Shown piece by piece: positions 61,416 through 64,000 of a stretch of 64,000 nt of DNA (position 1 is the stretch's first letter; every line of letters begins with the position of its first letter). The notes beneath the pieces are model-generated. The model was not told the origin of the DNA and searched no databases. It was given only the letters and a program-made list of their open reading frames with translations. Source of the stretch: Shinella sp. PSBB067 (GTDB lineage: Bacteria > Pseudomonadota > Alphaproteobacteria > Rhizobiales > Rhizobiaceae); the NCBI RefSeq assembly GCF_016839145.1, contig NZ_CP069302.1:1-64000 (forward strand). The letters are read 5' to 3'. The position numbers were made by a program, and so were the translations under genes.

Positions 61416-63853
61416 CCCTGCCTACCCACGCCGAAATCATCGTCATCGGCGGCGGCATCATCGGTTGCTCGACGGCCTACCATCTTGCGCGCGACCACAA
61501 GGCGGATGTCGTTCTTCTGGAGCAGGGCACGCTGACCTCCGGCTCGACCTGGCATGCGGCGGGCCTTGTCGGCCAACTCCGTTCCTCGGCCTCCATTACC
61601 CGCGTGCTGAAATACTCCGTCGATCTCTACAAGGATCTCGAAATCCAGACAGGCCTTGCGACCGGCTGGAAGATGACCGGGTGCCTGCGCCTTGCGACGA
61701 ACCGGGACCGCTGGACGGAATTCCGCCGCCTCGCCACCACGGCGAAGAGCTTCGGCATGGACATGCACCTGCTGACGCCGAAGGAGGTGACGGCGATGTG
61801 GCCGCTGATGGAGGTCGGCGACCTCGTCGGCGCCTCCTTCCTGCCGACCGACGGACAGGCAAGCCCGTCCGACATCACCCAGTCGCTCGCCAGGGGCGCG
61901 CGCATGCACGGTGCGCGGATCGTCGAGAACGTCCGCGTCACGGGCTTCGAAATGGAGGACGGCAGCATCAGGCGCGTGCGCACCACGCTCGGCGACATCG
62001 CCTGCGAGAAGGTCGTCAACTGCGCCGGACAGTGGGCAAGGCAGGTCGGCGCCATGGCGGGCTGCAACGTGCCGCTCCAGCCCGTCAAGCACCAGTACAT
62101 CATCACGGAAAAGGTGCCCGGCCTTGCCGGCGATGCGCCGACGGTGCGCGATCCGGACCGCCGGACCTATTTCAAGGAGGAGGTCGGCGGGCTCGTCATG
62201 GGCGGCTACGAGCCGAACCCGCAGCCCTGGACGACCGGCGACGTGCCCGACGACTGGGCCTACCGGCTGTTCGACGACGATTTCGACCATTTTGAGCAGC
62301 ATATGGAGCAGGCCATCGCCCGGGTGCCTGCGCTTGAGAGGGTCGGCGTCAGGCAGATGATCAACGGGTCGGAAAGCTTCACGCCGGACGGCAACTTCAT
62401 CCTTGGCGCCGCGCCGGAATGTAGCAACATGTTCGTGGGTGCCGGTTTCAACGCTTTCGGCATCGCCTCGGGGGGAGGGGCGGGCTGGGTGCTGGCGCAA
62501 TGGGTGGTCGACGGCGAGGCGCCGCTCGATCTCTGGGCGGTCGACATCCGCCGGTTTTCCGGGATGCACCGCGACCGCCAATGGGTGCTCGACCGGACGC
62601 TCGAAGCCTACGGCAAGCATTACGCCATCGCCTTCCCGCACGAGGAATACCAGAGCGGCCGGCCGCGCATCGTCTCGCCGCTCTACGAACGTCTCAAGGC
62701 CCGTGGAGCGGTCTTCGGCTCGAAGCTCGGCTGGGAGCGGCCGAACTGGTTCGCGCCGGAGGGCGAGGCGCCGCGGGACATCTACTCCATGGGGCGGCAG
62801 AACTGGTTTGCCGCGGTCGGCGAGGAGCACCGCCATGTGCGTGAGGCGGTCGGCCTCTTCGACCAGTCCTCCTTTGCCAAGTACGAGATGACCGGGCCGG
62901 ACGCGTTGAAGGCGCTCGACTGGATCTGCGCCAACGATGTCGGAAAACCCGCCGGCCGGCTGACCTACACACAGCTTCTCAACAGCCGGGGCGGCATCGA
63001 GGCGGACCTGACGGTCGCGCGGCTTTCGGACACGACGTTCTATATCGTCACGGGCACGGGCTTTCGTACGCACGACCTCGGCTGGATCGCGGACCATCTT
63101 CCCGAGGGCCTCGACGTCACGCTGCGCGACGTGACCGAGGATTTCGGTACCCTCTCGCTGATGGGACCGAGGGCACGCGACGTGCTGGCCGCCGCGACTG
63201 ACGCCGATGTCGACAATGCGGCCTTCCCCTTTGCCCATGTGCGCGAGATCGTGATCGCCGGTCATGTCGTGCGCGCACTGCGCGTCACCTATGTGGGCGA
63301 GCTGGGCTGGGAGCTGCATATGCCGATCTCCGCCGTCGGGGACGTGTTCGACACGCTGATGACCGCCGGGGCGCCTTCCGGCATACGTCCGGTCGGCTAC
63401 CGCGCGCTGGAATCGCTGCGCCTCGAAAAGGGCTACCGTGCCTGGGGGGCGGACATCACGCCGAACGACACGCCCTTCGACGCCGGGCTCGGCTGGGCGG
63501 TGAAGCTGCGCAAGAACACGGATTTCCTCGGCCGTCGGGCGCTGGAGGCGGTGCGGGGCGAGCCGCGCAGGAAGGCTTTCGCCGGCTTTACGGTGGATGA
63601 TCCGGACATCGTTCTCGTCGGCCGCGAGACGATCCTCAGGAACGGCGAGCCTGTCGGCTACCTGACCAGCGGCGGTTACGGCTATACGCTCGGCAGGAAC
63701 ATCGGCTACGGCTATGTGCGCCGCGTCGACGGGCTCGACGGCGACTTCCTGAGAGGCGGCGACTATGAGCTCGTCGTCGCCATGGAGCGCACGCCCGCGA
63801 AGATCCATTTCGAACCGCTTTACGATCCCTCCGGCGCGCGGGTGAGGGGATGA
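61412..63853 (+). CDS. Dimethylglycine dehydrogenase-like FAD protein with GcvT domain
   Basis: An 813-residue cytoplasmic enzyme. The FAD-binding DAO domain (about residues 8-390) starts IIVIGGGIIGCSTAYHLARD, and GSTWHAAGL contains the histidine that covalently holds FAD in dimethylglycine and sarcosine dehydrogenases. The C-terminal half (about 455-740) is the folate-binding GcvT/aminomethyltransferase domain (LGELGWELHMPI-like YVGELGWELHMPI), closed by GcvT-C. It oxidises an N-methyl amine and passes the one-carbon unit to tetrahydrofolate. ATG 61412 overlaps the kinase stop (ATGA); ATG 61403 is less likely because its spacing to GGGAAA is too short. Confidence 0.92.
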   Translation: MTLPTHAEIIVIGGGIIGCSTAYHLARDHKADVVLLEQGTLTSGSTWHAAGLVGQLRSSASITRVLKYSVDLYKDLEIQTGLATGWKMTGCLRLATNRDRWTEFRRLATTAKSFGMDMHLLTPKEVTAMWPLMEVGDLVGASFLPTDGQASPSDITQSLARGARMHGARIVENVRVTGFEMEDGSIRRVRTTLGDIACEKVVNCAGQWARQVGAMAGCNVPLQPVKHQYIITEKVPGLAGDAPTVRDPDRRTYFKEEVGGLVMGGYEPNPQPWTTGDVPDDWAYRLFDDDFDHFEQHMEQAIARVPALERVGVRQMINGSESFTPDGNFILGAAPECSNMFVGAGFNAFGIASGGGAGWVLAQWVVDGEAPLDLWAVDIRRFSGMHRDRQWVLDRTLEAYGKHYAIAFPHEEYQSGRPRIVSPLYERLKARGAVFGSKLGWERPNWFAPEGEAPRDIYSMGRQNWFAAVGEEHRHVREAVGLFDQSSFAKYEMTGPDALKALDWICANDVGKPAGRLTYTQLLNSRGGIEADLTVARLSDTTFYIVTGTGFRTHDLGWIADHLPEGLDVTLRDVTEDFGTLSLMGPRARDVLAAATDADVDNAAFPFAHVREIVIAGHVVRALRVTYVGELGWELHMPISAVGDVFDTLMTAGAPSGIRPVGYRALESLRLEKGYRAWGADITPNDTPFDAGLGWAVKLRKNTDFLGRRALEAVRGEPRRKAFAGFTVDDPDIVLVGRETILRNGEPVGYLTSGGYGYTLGRNIGYGYVRRVDGLDGDFLRGGDYELVVAMERTPAKIHFEPLYDPSGARVRG

Positions 63854-63926
63854 CCGCGATAGATAGTCCAGCGTCCGGCTTCGATTTCCTGCTTCAGAGG
63901 CACATGCAAGCGTCGGGCCGGGGGGA

Positions 63927-63984
63927 AGCATTTCCGCGCATCCGGACGCAAAACCGCTACGCACTTTCGCCGGAATTGCTCTAG
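63927..63984. repeat. Truncated RIME-like repeat
   Basis: A 58-bp relative of the 18924-19029 element: it shares the start AGCATTTCCGC and the run CCGGACGCAAAACCGCT with GGAATTGCTCTAG at the end, but the central 45-50 bases with the TTCGAA palindrome are missing. It lies after the dimethylglycine dehydrogenase-like gene. Confidence 0.75.
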
Positions 63985-64000
63985 GCTCGGATTCGCCCTG

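Noticed and set aside
1..64000. tRNA genes, rRNA genes, CRISPR arrays, insertion sequences and prophage genes
   Set aside because: Looked for by eye on both strands; no cloverleaf with CCA-type arrangement, spaced repeat array, transposase motif or phage structural gene was recognised. A computational search was not possible.

Overview
The window is high-GC, densely packed DNA carrying a complete repABC replication and partition operon (about 50.4-54.1 kb). That operon type, an lpiA-atvA pair, RIME-like palindromic repeats and RpiR/DeoR/AraC regulators all point to a megaplasmid or chromid of a Rhizobiaceae-type alphaproteobacterium (Shinella, Sinorhizobium or Rhizobium-like). The genus is inference; the repABC replicon is seen directly. 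No tRNA, rRNA, CRISPR array or intact insertion sequence was found.

Layout. 0-5 kb: a partial RpiR regulator facing an MlrC-type M81 peptidase, then a NIT-domain chemoreceptor. 5-12.6 kb: the lysyl-phosphatidylglycerol pair lpiA-atvA, a histidine-rich exported protein, a DegP-type periplasmic protease, a VOC protein and a VanZ-like protein. 12.7-35.4 kb: an exopolysaccharide (EPS) locus. It has GDP-mannose synthesis (manC), a Wzy-like polymerase, a Wzx-like flippase, one GT2 and three GT4 glycosyltransferases, a sugar epimerase/dehydratase, a tandem alpha/beta hydrolase, a PIG-L deacetylase and a Wzc/GumC-like co-polymerase. It ends in a tight operon of acyltransferase, asparagine-synthase-like amidotransferase, acyl carrier protein, AMP ligase and NAD-synthase-like enzyme. 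A priming glycosyltransferase and an outer-membrane exporter are not in the window.

35.4-42.7 kb: RidA and an agmatinase-family ureohydrolase, then a phospholipid operon (hydrolase/methyltransferase, PAP2/dual-specificity phosphatase, small membrane protein, PlsC, CdsA) divergent from a CDP-alcohol phosphatidyltransferase. Two genes of this operon are broken in the sequence as given: an in-frame amber codon in the hydrolase/methyltransferase and a one-base frameshift in plsC. 42.7-49.5 kb: rarA, an ABC importer with a two-component flavin monooxygenase (sulfonate-type use), and a second RidA.

50-54.5 kb: repA, repB, the antisense counter-transcript RNA, repC and a DUF6074-like gene. 54.5-64 kb: a LysE exporter, an HbpS-like protein, an AraC regulator next to a TonB-dependent siderophore receptor preceded by an IRO-type palindrome, and a DeoR regulator divergent from a kinase plus dimethylglycine-dehydrogenase-like operon. 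Three intergenic 16-mers fit the repABC centromere pattern GTT-N4-GC-N4-AAC and are proposed as parS sites.

Most interesting: the EPS-linked amidotransferase/ACP/AMP-ligase/NadE cassette, which resembles the accessory set of exosortase-associated EPS loci without an exosortase; the dispersed parS candidates; and the two lesions in the phospholipid operon.
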